Assembly: GCF_946221105.1 (NCBI RefSeq)
Contig: NZ_CAMICL010000006.1
Span: 13,163 to 77,162 of the forward strand
Length of the DNA stretch: 64,000 nucleotides
From: an uncultured Corynebacterium sp.
GTDB lineage: Bacteria > Actinomycetota > Actinomycetes > Mycobacteriales > Mycobacteriaceae
Reading direction: 5' to 3'
Each line of letters begins with the position of its first letter. Position 1 is the stretch's first letter. The position numbers and the translations under genes were made by a program. Positions 1 to 8,392 of this stretch are shown one piece after another. Below the pieces are notes generated by a model. The model was given only the letters and a program-made list of their open reading frames with translations, did no database searches and was not told where the DNA came from.

Positions 1-455
1 TGGACACCAACAAGGAGCACATCGCCGTCAACGAGGCGCAGAAGCTGCGCATCCCGGTGGTTGCCATCCTGGACACCAACTGCGACCCGGACGTTGTCAA
101 CTTCCCGATCCCGGGCAACGACGACGCCATCGGCGCCGTGAAGCTGCTCACCCACATCGTGGGCGAGGCTGTCATCGCCGGTAAGCAGCAGCGCGAGGAG
201 CGCCAGCTCGCTTCCGCACGCGACGCTGCAGGCGACAACGACGCGAAGCGTCAGGCTGAGGCTGCCGAGGCAGCTGCTCAGGCTGCAGCTTCCGAGGAAG
301 TTTCCGCAGCCGACGCAGCGAAGGCTGCCGCCGCAGCTGAGTCCGCGGCTCCGCAGGAGGTCGCCGAGGTTGAGCAGCCGCACGCTGTCCGCGCAGCTGA
401 GCAGGCTGAGGCCAAGGCGAACGAGTCCGGCGACGAGTCTGCAACCCAGGCGTAA
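1..455 (+). CDS. rpsB: 30S ribosomal protein S2, C-terminal part (5' truncated by window)
   Basis: The reading frame is open from base 3 (first full codons DTNKEHIAVNEAQKL) to TAA at 453-455, so the gene starts left of the window. Residues such as IPVVAILDTNCDP and IPGNDDA are typical of the S2 C-terminal core, which binds the body/head junction of the small ribosomal subunit. After the core there is an unusual tail of about 75 residues, almost entirely Ala, Glu, Asp and Gln, with no further S2 fold; such acidic/Ala tails are seen in some actinobacterial S2 proteins. It is followed by a terminator-like hairpin and then tsf, the standard rpsB-tsf order. Confidence 0.95.
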   Translation, partial: DTNKEHIAVNEAQKLRIPVVAILDTNCDPDVVNFPIPGNDDAIGAVKLLTHIVGEAVIAGKQQREERQLASARDAAGDNDAKRQAEAAEAAAQAAASEEVSAADAAKAAAAAESAAPQEVAEVEQPHAVRAAEQAEAKANESGDESATQA

Positions 456-483
456 GCTTTCCGGCTCACGCCACCTGCACGCG

Positions 484-549
484 CACCCCGCGTTCCGCTC
501 ACGCCCGCCGGCTTTCACGCCCGGGACAGTGCGGGCGCGGGGTGTTTTG
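484..549 (+). terminator. Hairpin between rpsB and tsf
   Basis: CACCCCGCG (484-492) pairs with CGCGGGGTG (536-544), followed by TTTT at 545-548. The loop is long (about 43 nt) and can fold further, so it may be an attenuator rather than a full stop between rpsB and tsf. Confidence 0.55.
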
Positions 550-651
550 TGTGCGCCCCCGCTCCAAGCCGTGCCACAGCGAGTACTGTCGGCTACGCTT
601 GAAACGGTTTGAACACTTTTAGCAACACATTCACGAGGAGGATCGCCCACT

Positions 652-1470
652 ATGGCGAACTACACTGCTGCTGACGTCAAGAAGCTCCGCGAGACCACCG
701 GTTCCGGCATGCTCGACTGCAAGAAGGCACTCGAGGAGACCGGCGGCGACTTCGATAAGGCCGTCGAAAACCTCCGCATCAAGGGCGCAAAGGACGTGGG
801 CAAGCGCGCAGAGCGCAACGCCCTCGAGGGCCTGGTCGCCGTCTCCGGCAACACCATCGTCGAGATCAACTCCGAGACCGACTTCGTGGCCAAGAACCAG
901 GAGTTCAAGGACATCGCCGCCCAGATCGCCGACGCTGCCGCCGCAGTGAAGGCGAACTCCCAGGAGGAGCTGGCGAACGCAGACGTGAACGGCCAGACCG
1001 CGCACGACGTCCTGGAGGCCCTTTCCGCCAAGATCGGCGAGAAGCTCGAGCTGCGCCGCGCCGCCACCATCGAGGGCGAGCAGGTGGCGAAGTACCTGCA
1101 CCAGAAGGCTGCAGACCTGCCGCCGGCAGTCGGCGTGCTCGTGTCCTACACCGGCGACAATGCTGAGGCCGCACACCAGGTCGCTCTGCAGATCGCCGCG
1201 ATGAAGGCCCGCTACCTCAGCCAGGAGTCCGTCCCGGCCGACGTCGTTGAGAAGGAGCGCGCGGTCCAGGAGGAGATCACCCGCAACGAGGGCAAGCCGG
1301 AGGCTGCCATCGCCAAGATCGTCGAGGGCCGCATGGGCGGCTTCTTCAAGGACGTTGTCCTGCTGGATCAGCCGTCCCTGGCTGACTCCAAGAAGACCGT
1401 CAAGCAGTTCGCCGACGAGAGCGGCATCGAGGTCACCGACTTCGTCCGCTTCGAGGTCGGCCAGGCTTAG
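652..1470 (+). CDS. tsf: Elongation factor Ts
   Basis: EF-Ts is the guanine nucleotide exchange factor for EF-Tu. The 272-residue product opens with the UBA-like domain (TAADVKKLRETTGSGMLDCK) and contains the family signature NSETDFVAKN near residues 79-88, followed by the dimerisation/core repeats. Length is typical for actinobacteria. The ATG is preceded by a strong Shine-Dalgarno AGGAGG (about 635-640). It follows rpsB and ends at a strong terminator, so it can be cotranscribed with rpsB by read-through or from its own promoter in the gap. Confidence 0.97.
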   Translation: MANYTAADVKKLRETTGSGMLDCKKALEETGGDFDKAVENLRIKGAKDVGKRAERNALEGLVAVSGNTIVEINSETDFVAKNQEFKDIAAQIADAAAAVKANSQEELANADVNGQTAHDVLEALSAKIGEKLELRRAATIEGEQVAKYLHQKAADLPPAVGVLVSYTGDNAEAAHQVALQIAAMKARYLSQESVPADVVEKERAVQEEITRNEGKPEAAIAKIVEGRMGGFFKDVVLLDQPSLADSKKTVKQFADESGIEVTDFVRFEVGQA

Positions 1471-1498
1471 GCTAAAGGCTTAATCTGCGCTAACCGCC

Positions 1499-1548
1499 AA
1501 GCCCCGCACCGCTTCCGCCCAGAAGGGCCGGTGGCGTGTGCGGGGCTT
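1499..1548 (+). terminator. Terminator after tsf
   Basis: AAGCCCCGCAC (1499-1509) pairs with GTGCGGGGCTT (1538-1548), an 11-bp stem. No long T run follows, but position after tsf and stem strength fit an intrinsic terminator. A CGTCGNNAAGC repeat copy (1549-1559) abuts it. Confidence 0.65.
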
Positions 1549-1659
1549 CGTCGTGAAGCAGAAGTGCCCAAAGCGCACGTTTCGGTGCCTGCGCGAAAGC
1601 GCGTCTAGAATCGTCTGCGAACATCTGAACATCCCGCCGCGCAAAAGGAGCGAATTTCG

Positions 1660-2385
1660 GTGACTGACCTCAATCCCAGCCGCACAGGTTTCAAGCGAGT
1701 GATGCTGAAGTTGGGCGGTGAAATGTTCGGCGGAGGCAAGGTCGGCATCGACCCGGACGTGGTCGAGTCCGTCGCGCGCCAGATCGCTGACGTGGCACGC
1801 GCTGGCACCGAGGTCGCCGTGGTCATCGGCGGCGGCAACTTCTTCCGCGGCGCCCAGCTGCAGCAGCGCGGCATGGACCGCGCCCGCTCCGACTACATGG
1901 GCATGCTGGGTACGGTGATGAACTGCCTGGCACTGCAGGACTTCCTGCAGCAGATGGGCGTGGACTGCCGCGTGCAGACCTCCATCAACATGGCGCAGAT
2001 CGCCGAGCCGTACCTGCCGCTGCGCGCCGCCCGCCACCTGGAGAAGGGCCGCGTGGTCATCTTCGGCGCCGGCATGGGCATGCCGTACTTCTCCACGGAC
2101 ACCACCGCCGCCCAGCGCGCGCTGGAGATCGGCTGCGAGGTGCTGCTGATGGCCAAGGCTGTCGACGGCGTGTACGACTCCGACCCGCGCGAGAACCCGG
2201 ACGCGAAGCTGTACTCCGAGATCTCCCCGCGCGAGGTCATCGAGAACGGGCTGAAGGTCGCCGACGCCACCGCGTTCAGCCTCTGCATGGACAACAACAT
2301 GCCCATTTTGGTGTTCAACCTGCTGCAGGAGGGCAACATCGCCCGCGCCGTCTCCGGCGAGCAGGTGGGCACGCTGGTGGCCTAA
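1660..2385 (+). CDS. pyrH: UMP kinase
   Basis: Phosphorylates UMP to UDP with ATP in pyrimidine nucleotide synthesis; a homohexamer of the amino-acid-kinase fold. The 241-residue protein shows the family hallmarks KLGGEMFGG near the N-terminus, VVIGGGNFFRG, and DYMGMLGTVMN. The chosen start is GTG at 1660 with an AAAAGGAG Shine-Dalgarno about 10 bases upstream. It sits in the universally conserved tsf-pyrH-frr order, although here a reverse-strand amidase separates it from frr. Its stop codon overlaps the amidase stop by 4 bp. Confidence 0.97.
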   Translation: MTDLNPSRTGFKRVMLKLGGEMFGGGKVGIDPDVVESVARQIADVARAGTEVAVVIGGGNFFRGAQLQQRGMDRARSDYMGMLGTVMNCLALQDFLQQMGVDCRVQTSINMAQIAEPYLPLRAARHLEKGRVVIFGAGMGMPYFSTDTTAAQRALEIGCEVLLMAKAVDGVYDSDPRENPDAKLYSEISPREVIENGLKVADATAFSLCMDNNMPILVFNLLQEGNIARAVSGEQVGTLVA

Positions 2386-3464
2386 GTGTGCAACAGCTCG
2401 GTCTGCGCCGCCAGGCCGAGCAACTCCGGGCCGCTGAGTTTCAGGCTGCCCAGGTGCACCCCCGCGAGCGCGATTGCGGGGGTGCGCAGCAAGTTAAAGA
2501 CAGAGCACCACGGCGACCACTCGGTTTGCGCGTGGAAGCTCTCTTCGGGGTGGAGTGCGGGGAAGTAGCCGAGCGGGGGCGGATCGAACGCGATGGTGGG
2601 GGAGAGCACTGCGTCCACGCCCCACTGCGCCGCGAGCAGCGCGGGGAGTGCGCGCGTGTGCGCCTGCGCCGCGGCGATCTGCTCCGGCCGCAGTCGGCGC
2701 GCCTCCTCTTTCAGCCACGCGATGTAGCCGCTGTCCAGCGGGTGCACGTCCTTGAACGAACGCTTGATTGTGGTGCTGAAGTGGGCGTACGTCTCGCGCG
2801 ACTCATCGTAGGGGGAAATCTCCACCACATCGTGGGCGCGTCCAAGGGCAGCAGCTAGCTTCTCGACGTCAGCTCCGCGCCGCTCCGACACCTCAGGGTC
2901 CGCGAACACGCCCCGGGTGAGCACACCGATGCGCAGCCTTCTTCGTGCGGGCGGCGTCCAACCGGTGAGCGTGAACAGGTCGGCGACGTTGCGGGTGAAA
3001 AACCCGTGGGCGGACAGGTCGCGGCTGGCCAGTTTCAGCCCCACCACCCCGCAGGCCGCGGCCGGCACACGGATCGAGCCGCCGGCGTCGGTGCCGTGGG
3101 CGGCGCGCACAGTGCCGTCCGCCACCACGACGGCGGCGCCCGCGGAGGAGCCGCCGGGCGTGCGGCCGGGGAAGGCAGGGGATTCCAGCAGGGCCACGCC
3201 GGGGCGCTCCGCGTAGCAGGTGGCGCCCAGCTCGGAGGTCAGGGTTTTGGCGGCGACACGCGCTCCGGCGTCGATAAGCAACTGCGCGAACGGGTCCGTT
3301 GTCTGCGCGGTGTAGGCGCGCGCGGGGTTGCCGTGCGTGGTGGGCATGCCGGCGACATCGGTGCCGTCTTTGATGGGGACGCTCCAGCCGGAAAGCCGCC
3401 CGCCGAGCGGGCCGGTGAGCGCGGCGCCGGGCGGCGCGACGAACGTGAAGGCTGGGTGCGGCAT
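2382..3464 (-). CDS. Amidase signature family enzyme
   Basis: A 360-residue member of the amidase signature family, which hydrolyses amide bonds with a Ser-cisSer-Lys triad. Visible: the Lys in SVPIKDGTDVAG (about residue 32), the signature GRTPGGSSAGAAVV carrying the cis-Ser, and GTDAGGSIRVPAA carrying the nucleophilic Ser. It is shorter than GatA (about 490 residues), so a free-standing amidase is more likely than a tRNA amidotransferase subunit; the substrate is unknown. It lies on the reverse strand between pyrH and frr, breaking that pair. Its stop overlaps pyrH by 4 bp. A CGTCGATAAGC repeat copy lies inside it (3269-3279). Confidence 0.9.
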   Translation of the reverse strand: MPHPAFTFVAPPGAALTGPLGGRLSGWSVPIKDGTDVAGMPTTHGNPARAYTAQTTDPFAQLLIDAGARVAAKTLTSELGATCYAERPGVALLESPAFPGRTPGGSSAGAAVVVADGTVRAAHGTDAGGSIRVPAAACGVVGLKLASRDLSAHGFFTRNVADLFTLTGWTPPARRRLRIGVLTRGVFADPEVSERRGADVEKLAAALGRAHDVVEISPYDESRETYAHFSTTIKRSFKDVHPLDSGYIAWLKEEARRLRPEQIAAAQAHTRALPALLAAQWGVDAVLSPTIAFDPPPLGYFPALHPEESFHAQTEWSPWCSVFNLLRTPAIALAGVHLGSLKLSGPELLGLAAQTELLHT

Positions 3465-3540
3465 GGCGACAGTCTAGGCACGCGGCGGGCGCTGGTAAGT
3501 TAAGGGTGACGCAAACCCGAGAAACGATAGGGGTAAAACC

Positions 3541-4098
3541 ATGATTGAAGACGTTTTGCTGGACGCCGAAGAGCGCATGACCGCCTCCGTTGAGCACACC
3601 CGAAACGAGCTGGCCACCATCCGCACCGGCCGCGCGAACCCGGCCATGTTCAACGGCGTGATGGCCGACTTCTACGGCGCGCCCACCCCGATCAACCAGA
3701 TGGCCACCATCTCGGTGCCGGAGCCGCGCATGCTTCTGATCAAGCCGTACGACATGTCCACGATGGGCGAGATCGAGAACGCCATCCGCAACTCCGACCT
3801 CGGTGTGAACCCGACTGACGACGGCCAGGTCATCCGCGTGTCCGTCCCGCAGCTGACCGAGGAGCGCCGCAAGGAACTGGTCAAGCAAGCTAAGCAGAAG
3901 GGCGAAGACGGCAAGATCGCCATCCGCAACGTGCGCCGCCAGGGCATGGAAGCGCTGAAGAAGATCCAGAAGGACGGCGACGCCGGCGAGGACGAGGTGT
4001 TGACCGCCGAGAAGGCTCTGGACAAGACCACCCAGGACTACGTCGGTCAGATCGACGAGGTCGTGCAGCGCAAGGAAAACGAGCTGCTGGAGGTCTAA
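3541..4098 (+). CDS. frr: Ribosome recycling factor
   Basis: RRF splits post-termination ribosomes together with EF-G. The 185-residue protein has the expected length and conserved segments: ERMTASVEHTRNELATIRTGRANP at the start of the coiled three-helix domain, the NQMATISVPEPR hinge, and VPQLTEERRKELVKQAK. The ATG follows a weak GGGGTAAAACC spacer. cdsA begins 6 bases after its stop, so the two are probably one operon. Confidence 0.97.
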   Translation: MIEDVLLDAEERMTASVEHTRNELATIRTGRANPAMFNGVMADFYGAPTPINQMATISVPEPRMLLIKPYDMSTMGEIENAIRNSDLGVNPTDDGQVIRVSVPQLTEERRKELVKQAKQKGEDGKIAIRNVRRQGMEALKKIQKDGDAGEDEVLTAEKALDKTTQDYVGQIDEVVQRKENELLEV

Positions 4099-4104
4099 GC
4101 CGAC

Positions 4105-5082
4105 GTGTCGAAGGCGCAGACGGAAGCCACCGGGCCCGCTGAGGTCCCTGAAGGCACCGAGATGGGCGCGGCCGTGAGCGATGCCACGGAGGCACCCGAG
4201 GCCACCCCGAGCCGCTGGCCCAGTCGCGCCCCGAAGCCGAAGAACAAGGCGGGGCGCAACCTGCCGGCGGCGATCGCCATGGGCGTGGTGCTCGGCGCGC
4301 TGGTGATCGCGGCGGTGTGGATCGGGCCTGTGGCCTGGTACCCGTTGGTCGCCGTCGCCGTGGCGCTGGCCATGTGGGAGGTGATGACGCGTCTGCGCGA
4401 GGCCGGCTACGTCCAGCCGCGCACGCTGATGATCATCCTCGGCCAGGCCATGCTCTGGCTGTCCGCGCCTTACGGCACTACGGGGCTGGTCTCCGGATTC
4501 GCCTTCACCGTGCTGGTGGTGATGTTCTGGGGCATGTTCCACCAGGGCAGGCACCACCAACCAGAGAACTACCTGCGCGACACCGCAGTGGCGCTCTTCG
4601 TGCTCGCGTGGATCCCGCTGTTCGGCACATTCGCCGCCATGATCTCCCGGATCACCGAGGCCGGGGTTGACGGCTCCGCGTACATCGTGGCGTTCATGCT
4701 GTGCGTGGTGGCCAACGACGTCGGCGGCTACGCCGCGGGCGTGATGTTCGGCTCCCACCCGATGGCCCCGGCCGTCAGCCCGAACAAGTCCTGGGAGGGC
4801 TTCGCTGGATCCATGACCGCGGGCATCATCACCGGAGTGCTGGTGGTGCACTTCCTTATCCATGGCCCGTGGTGGATGGGCATCGTGCTCGGCATCGCCC
4901 TTGTCATCTGCGGGACCATGGGCGATTTGGTGGAAAGCCAGTTCAAGCGCGAACTGGGCATCAAGGACATGTCCAACCTGCTGCCGGGACACGGCGGCAT
5001 CATGGACCGCCTCGACGGCATGCTGCCCGCCGCGGCGGCGACCTACATCCTGCTGACCACCATCACGTTGATGAACCCTTAG
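4105..5082 (+). CDS. cdsA: Phosphatidate cytidylyltransferase (CDP-diglyceride synthase)
   Basis: Makes CDP-diacylglycerol from phosphatidate and CTP, the branch-point precursor for cardiolipin, PG and phosphatidylinositol (and PIMs in corynebacteria). The 325-residue product has a polar N-terminal stretch of about 50 residues and then about eight hydrophobic segments. The CDS-family signature is clear near the C-terminus (SQFKRELGIKDMSNLLPGHG followed by GIMDRLDGM). Start GTG at 4105 is used because it lies 6 bases after frr; an internal ATG at 4162 is possible. pgsA, which uses its product, is also in this window at 58.8 kb. Confidence 0.94.
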   Translation: MSKAQTEATGPAEVPEGTEMGAAVSDATEAPEATPSRWPSRAPKPKNKAGRNLPAAIAMGVVLGALVIAAVWIGPVAWYPLVAVAVALAMWEVMTRLREAGYVQPRTLMIILGQAMLWLSAPYGTTGLVSGFAFTVLVVMFWGMFHQGRHHQPENYLRDTAVALFVLAWIPLFGTFAAMISRITEAGVDGSAYIVAFMLCVVANDVGGYAAGVMFGSHPMAPAVSPNKSWEGFAGSMTAGIITGVLVVHFLIHGPWWMGIVLGIALVICGTMGDLVESQFKRELGIKDMSNLLPGHGGIMDRLDGMLPAAAATYILLTTITLMNP

Positions 5083-5140
5083 GTTTGCGCCCGCGCCAGA
5101 TTCGAAATTCGTGGCGCGACGTGCCAAGATGGGGCGCACT

Positions 5141-6244
5141 ATGAGCGATTTCCCCCAGATCCAGCTGCTCGCCCCGAAGCGCGGCATGCCGCCGAAGCAC
5201 TTCGCGGACTTGAGCAAAGACGAGCGCATCGACGCGCTCAAGGAACTCGGCCTGCCCAAGTTCCGCGCCGACCAGATCGCGCGCCACTACTACGGCAAGT
5301 TCGAGGCCGACCCGCTGACCATGACAGACCTGCCGGAGGCGCAGCGCCAGACCGTCAAGGACGCGCTGTTTCCCACGCTTTTGACGCCGGTGCGCACGGT
5401 GGAGACCGATGAGGGCGACACGACGAAGACGCTGTGGCGGCTTCACGACGGCATCCTGCTGGAATCCGTCCTCATGCGCTACCCGGGCCGCGCAACCCTG
5501 TGCATCTCCTCCCAGGCCGGCTGCGGCATGGCCTGCCCGTTTTGCGCAACCGGCCAGGGCGGGCTGGACCGCAACCTGTCCGTGGCGGAGATCGTCGACC
5601 AGGTCCGCGCCGCCGCGGCGATGATGGCCGCCGAGGGCTCGCGCCTGTCCAACATCGTGTTCATGGGCATGGGGGAGCCGCTGGCCAACTACAAGCGCGT
5701 GGTCAACGCCGTGCGTCAGATCACCCAGCCGTCCCCGGACGGCTTCGGCATCTCCCAGCGCAACGTCACGGTCTCCACGGTGGGGCTCGCCCCACAGATC
5801 CGCATGCTCGCTGACGAGGGCCTGTCCTGCACCCTGGCTGTCAGCCTGCACACGCCTGACGACGAGCTCCGCGACGAACTCGTCCCCGTCAACGACCGCT
5901 TCGAAGTGACTGAAGTGCTGGATGCCGCCCGCTACTACGCGGACCAGACCGGCCGCCGCGTGTCCATCGAGTACGCCCTGATCCGCGACATGAACGACCA
6001 CGACTGGCGCGCGGACATGCTGGGCAAGAAGCTGCACTCGGCGCTGGGCTCGCGCGTGCACGTCAACGTGATCCCGCTGAACCCCACGCCGGGCTCGAAG
6101 TGGGACGCCTCGCCGAAGGCCCGCCAGGACGAGTTCGTCCGCCGCGTGGCCGCCCAGGGCGTGCCGTGCACCGTGCGCGACACCAAGGGCCAGGAAATCG
6201 CCGCGGCCTGCGGACAGCTCGCCGCCGACGAGGACGCCAGCTAG
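5141..6244 (+). CDS. rlmN: 23S rRNA (adenine2503-C2)/tRNA methyltransferase, radical SAM
   Basis: Dual-specificity radical-SAM methylase that adds C2-methyl to A2503 of 23S rRNA and A37 of some tRNAs. The 367-residue protein carries the iron-sulfur motif CGMACPFC (Cys-X3-Cys-X2-Cys) after ISSQAG, and the second catalytic Cys in CTVRDTKGQEIAAACGQL. Start: ATG 5141 gives MSDFPQIQLL and matches family length; an in-frame GTG at 5111 would add 10 Arg-rich residues. No good Shine-Dalgarno precedes either. It follows cdsA by about 60 bases. Confidence 0.94.
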   Translation: MSDFPQIQLLAPKRGMPPKHFADLSKDERIDALKELGLPKFRADQIARHYYGKFEADPLTMTDLPEAQRQTVKDALFPTLLTPVRTVETDEGDTTKTLWRLHDGILLESVLMRYPGRATLCISSQAGCGMACPFCATGQGGLDRNLSVAEIVDQVRAAAAMMAAEGSRLSNIVFMGMGEPLANYKRVVNAVRQITQPSPDGFGISQRNVTVSTVGLAPQIRMLADEGLSCTLAVSLHTPDDELRDELVPVNDRFEVTEVLDAARYYADQTGRRVSIEYALIRDMNDHDWRADMLGKKLHSALGSRVHVNVIPLNPTPGSKWDASPKARQDEFVRRVAAQGVPCTVRDTKGQEIAAACGQLAADEDAS

Positions 6245-6327
6245 CCGCTCTGCGCGTCTGCCGCGCCGCACCCAGCGACGCCAACCTGCCGCGCCGGAGC
6301 CCTCCCGCGCACAAACCCCGAGCACAG

Positions 6328-6366
6328 GACCCCTAGTATGCCCAAAATAGGGCCATACTAGGGGTC
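6328..6366. repeat. Near-perfect inverted repeat after rlmN
   Basis: GACCCCTAGTATGCCC (6328-6343) faces its reverse complement at 6350-6366 with one extra C, around a 6-nt loop AAAATA. No T tract follows on either strand, so it is either an atypical bidirectional terminator between rlmN and the reverse-strand DUF2631 gene or a protein-binding operator. Confidence 0.6.
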
Positions 6367-6447
6367 TCTTGCTCTGGGTCTGCGGATTCAAGCCGGGACG
6401 GGCAGGGTTTGGCGTTTGGAGGGAGCGGGCGCGGGCCAACGGGCACG

Positions 6448-6474
6448 AAAAAACCGCCAGCGGGGGCTGGCGGT
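6448..6474 (-). terminator. Terminator of the DUF2631 gene
   Basis: Read on the reverse strand: ACCGCCAGC, loop CCCC, GCTGGCGGT, then TTTTTT. A 9-bp stem with a T tract 20 bases after the stop of the 6494-7027 gene is a canonical intrinsic terminator. Confidence 0.85.
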
Positions 6475-6493
6475 GACGGTGGCGTCGATAAGC

Positions 6494-7027
6494 TTAGATG
6501 CGCTCGTGCTTGCCGCGGGACTCGACGGTGATGACCTCAACGTCCTCGCGCTGGTGCGCCGCGTCGACAGGGCGGGCAGCGGTGCGCTCGACCACGCGCT
6601 CCTCACCGCGTGCCGGGCGCAGGTGTGCGACGCGGCCCGGCTCGATGTTCAGGGCACGCAGCTGGGAGTCGGTGAGGTTCTCGTACACGTCGCCGGAGAG
6701 GGTGGCCTGGTCGTAGATCCAGTCCGGCTCCTGGTGGCCCACCGGCTTGTTGTGGGAGGTGACGGTGCGGACCTGGTTCAGCTTCGGCTTGGTGGCGTGC
6801 AGGATCAGGCCGAGCGCGATCAGCACTGCGAGGGCGATGAGCCAGATGGTCTCCACGTGGCCCTGGTGGTTGCCAAAGTTGTAGGCGATGAGGAACAGGA
6901 CGGAGATCCAACCGGCGATCTGGATGGTGCGGTCAGTGAACGCGCTCCAGCCGAAACGAGCAGACGGAACGTCCGCCTCAGAAACACCGTTGTACACCTG
7001 GGGTGCGTTGTCCTTCGCGTGGGCCAC
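6494..7027 (-). CDS. DUF2631 family membrane protein
   Basis: A 177-residue protein of the actinobacterial DUF2631 type; function unknown. The N-terminal half holds two hydrophobic helices (IQIAGWISVLFLIAYNF and TIWLIALAVLIALGLILHAT); the C-terminal half is polar, Arg/Glu-rich and presumably cytoplasmic. The gene lies next to dxr/rip1 as in mycobacteria, where a DUF2631 protein is encoded near the same cluster. ATG at 7027 is preceded by AAGGAGCATTCC, a good Shine-Dalgarno. A CGTCGATAAGC repeat (6483-6493) touches its 3' end and a strong terminator follows. Confidence 0.8.
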   Translation of the reverse strand: MAHAKDNAPQVYNGVSEADVPSARFGWSAFTDRTIQIAGWISVLFLIAYNFGNHQGHVETIWLIALAVLIALGLILHATKPKLNQVRTVTSHNKPVGHQEPDWIYDQATLSGDVYENLTDSQLRALNIEPGRVAHLRPARGEERVVERTAARPVDAAHQREDVEVITVESRGKHERI

Positions 7028-7213
7028 TGGAATGCTCCTTCAAAGCCGGGTTAGCGTTTGCCAAGATCGGTAAAACTTTCAGCGCCTATCATCGCACACC
7101 GGGTGGGGCAAAGGGGACTCCTCACCCCCAATGTGTTCAAACTTTCGCACCACAGCCCACGGGATTGTGCCCTCACGGTGCCAAAACGTGCCGTTTCATG
7201 GCACAATAGCGAC

Positions 7214-8377
7214 GTGAAGAATGTAATCATCTTGGGCTCGACAGGTTCTATTGGTTCTCAGGCGATTGATGTAATTCGCGAACATAGAGACCAGTTCAAC
7301 ATTGTCGGCATTGCCACCGGCGGAACCAACCCCGACCGGGCTATCGAGCAAGCCCGTGAATTCGGCCTCAGTGCCGACCAGATTGCCGTGCGCGATCTGG
7401 ACGGGGCCAAGAAGGTTTCGAAGGAGCTCGGCGGCTTCGTCATCACCGGCGACACTTGCGCGGCCGCGCTCGTGGAGTCGCAGGAGGCGGACCTGGTGCT
7501 CAACGCGCTTGTCGGCTCCGCGGGCCTGCCCGCAACCCTCGCGGCGCTGAAGTCTGGCGCGACGCTGGCGCTGGCGAACAAGGAGTCCCTCGTCGCCGGC
7601 GGCCGCTTCGTGCTGGAGGCTGCGAAGTCCGGACAGATTATCCCGGTGGATTCGGAGCACTCCGCGATGGCCCAGGCGTTGCGCTCCGGCGAGCGCGAGG
7701 AGGTGTCCCGCTTTGTGCTCACCGCCTCCGGTGGCCCGTTCCGCGGCAAGTCCCGCGAGGAGCTCATGGACGTCACTTACGAGCAGGCTGTGGACCACCC
7801 GACGTGGTCCATGGGCTCGATGAACTCGCTGAATTCCGCGACGATGGTGAACAAAGGGCTCGAGCTTATTGAGGCGTCACTGCTTTTCGACGTGGACCCG
7901 GACGACATCGATGTGACCGTCCACCCGCAGTCCATCGTGCACTCCATGGTCACATTCACCGACGGCGCGACCATCGCCCAGGCATCTCCGCCGTCGATGA
8001 TGCTGCCGATCTCCCACGCGCTGAACTGGCCGAACCGCATCCCGGATGCGCAGCCCGCCCTGGACTTTTCGCAGGCTTTCGAGTGGACCTTCGAGCCGCT
8101 GGATGAGGACGCGTTCCCGGCGGTGAAGCTGGCCCGCGAGGCCGCGGCAAAGGGCGAGCCGTACCCGGCGATCTACAACGCGGCGAACGAGGTTGCAGCA
8201 GAGGCGTTTATCGCAGGCCGCATCAAGTTCCCGCACATCGTGGACATCATCACCGACGTCCTCAACGGCGCAGATGATTTCGCCGAGGAGCCGGCCGACG
8301 TCAACGCAGTGTTGCGCACCGAGTCCCGCGCCCGCGAGCGCGCGGAAGCCGTAGTCGAGCGCATCGCCAGCGCGTAA
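7214..8377 (+). CDS. dxr: 1-deoxy-D-xylulose 5-phosphate reductoisomerase
   Basis: Second enzyme of the MEP isoprenoid pathway (DXP to MEP, NADPH-dependent). From GTG 7214 the product is 387 residues and begins KNVIILGSTGSIGSQAID, the NADPH-binding start of the family. Other marks are ALANKESLVAGG, VDSEHSAMAQ, LTASGGPFRG and HPQSIVHSMV. A longer in-frame ORF from 7058 adds about 50 unrelated residues and is rejected. There is no Shine-Dalgarno; CACAAT at 7202-7207 ends 6 nt before GTG, so the mRNA is probably leaderless. ispG, another MEP enzyme, lies two genes on. Confidence 0.95.
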   Translation: MKNVIILGSTGSIGSQAIDVIREHRDQFNIVGIATGGTNPDRAIEQAREFGLSADQIAVRDLDGAKKVSKELGGFVITGDTCAAALVESQEADLVLNALVGSAGLPATLAALKSGATLALANKESLVAGGRFVLEAAKSGQIIPVDSEHSAMAQALRSGEREEVSRFVLTASGGPFRGKSREELMDVTYEQAVDHPTWSMGSMNSLNSATMVNKGLELIEASLLFDVDPDDIDVTVHPQSIVHSMVTFTDGATIAQASPPSMMLPISHALNWPNRIPDAQPALDFSQAFEWTFEPLDEDAFPAVKLAREAAAKGEPYPAIYNAANEVAAEAFIAGRIKFPHIVDIITDVLNGADDFAEEPADVNAVLRTESRARERAEAVVERIASA

Positions 8378-8392
8378 CACGCAAGGGGTTTT

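Noticed and set aside
2893..5259. 788-codon reverse-strand open frame across frr and cdsA
   Set aside because: It is the antisense shadow of two well-identified genes, His/Arg/Gly-rich, and shows no domain.
7058..7213. Upstream extension of dxr
   Set aside because: The extra 52 residues do not match Dxr, and the conserved NADPH-binding start begins directly after GTG 7214.
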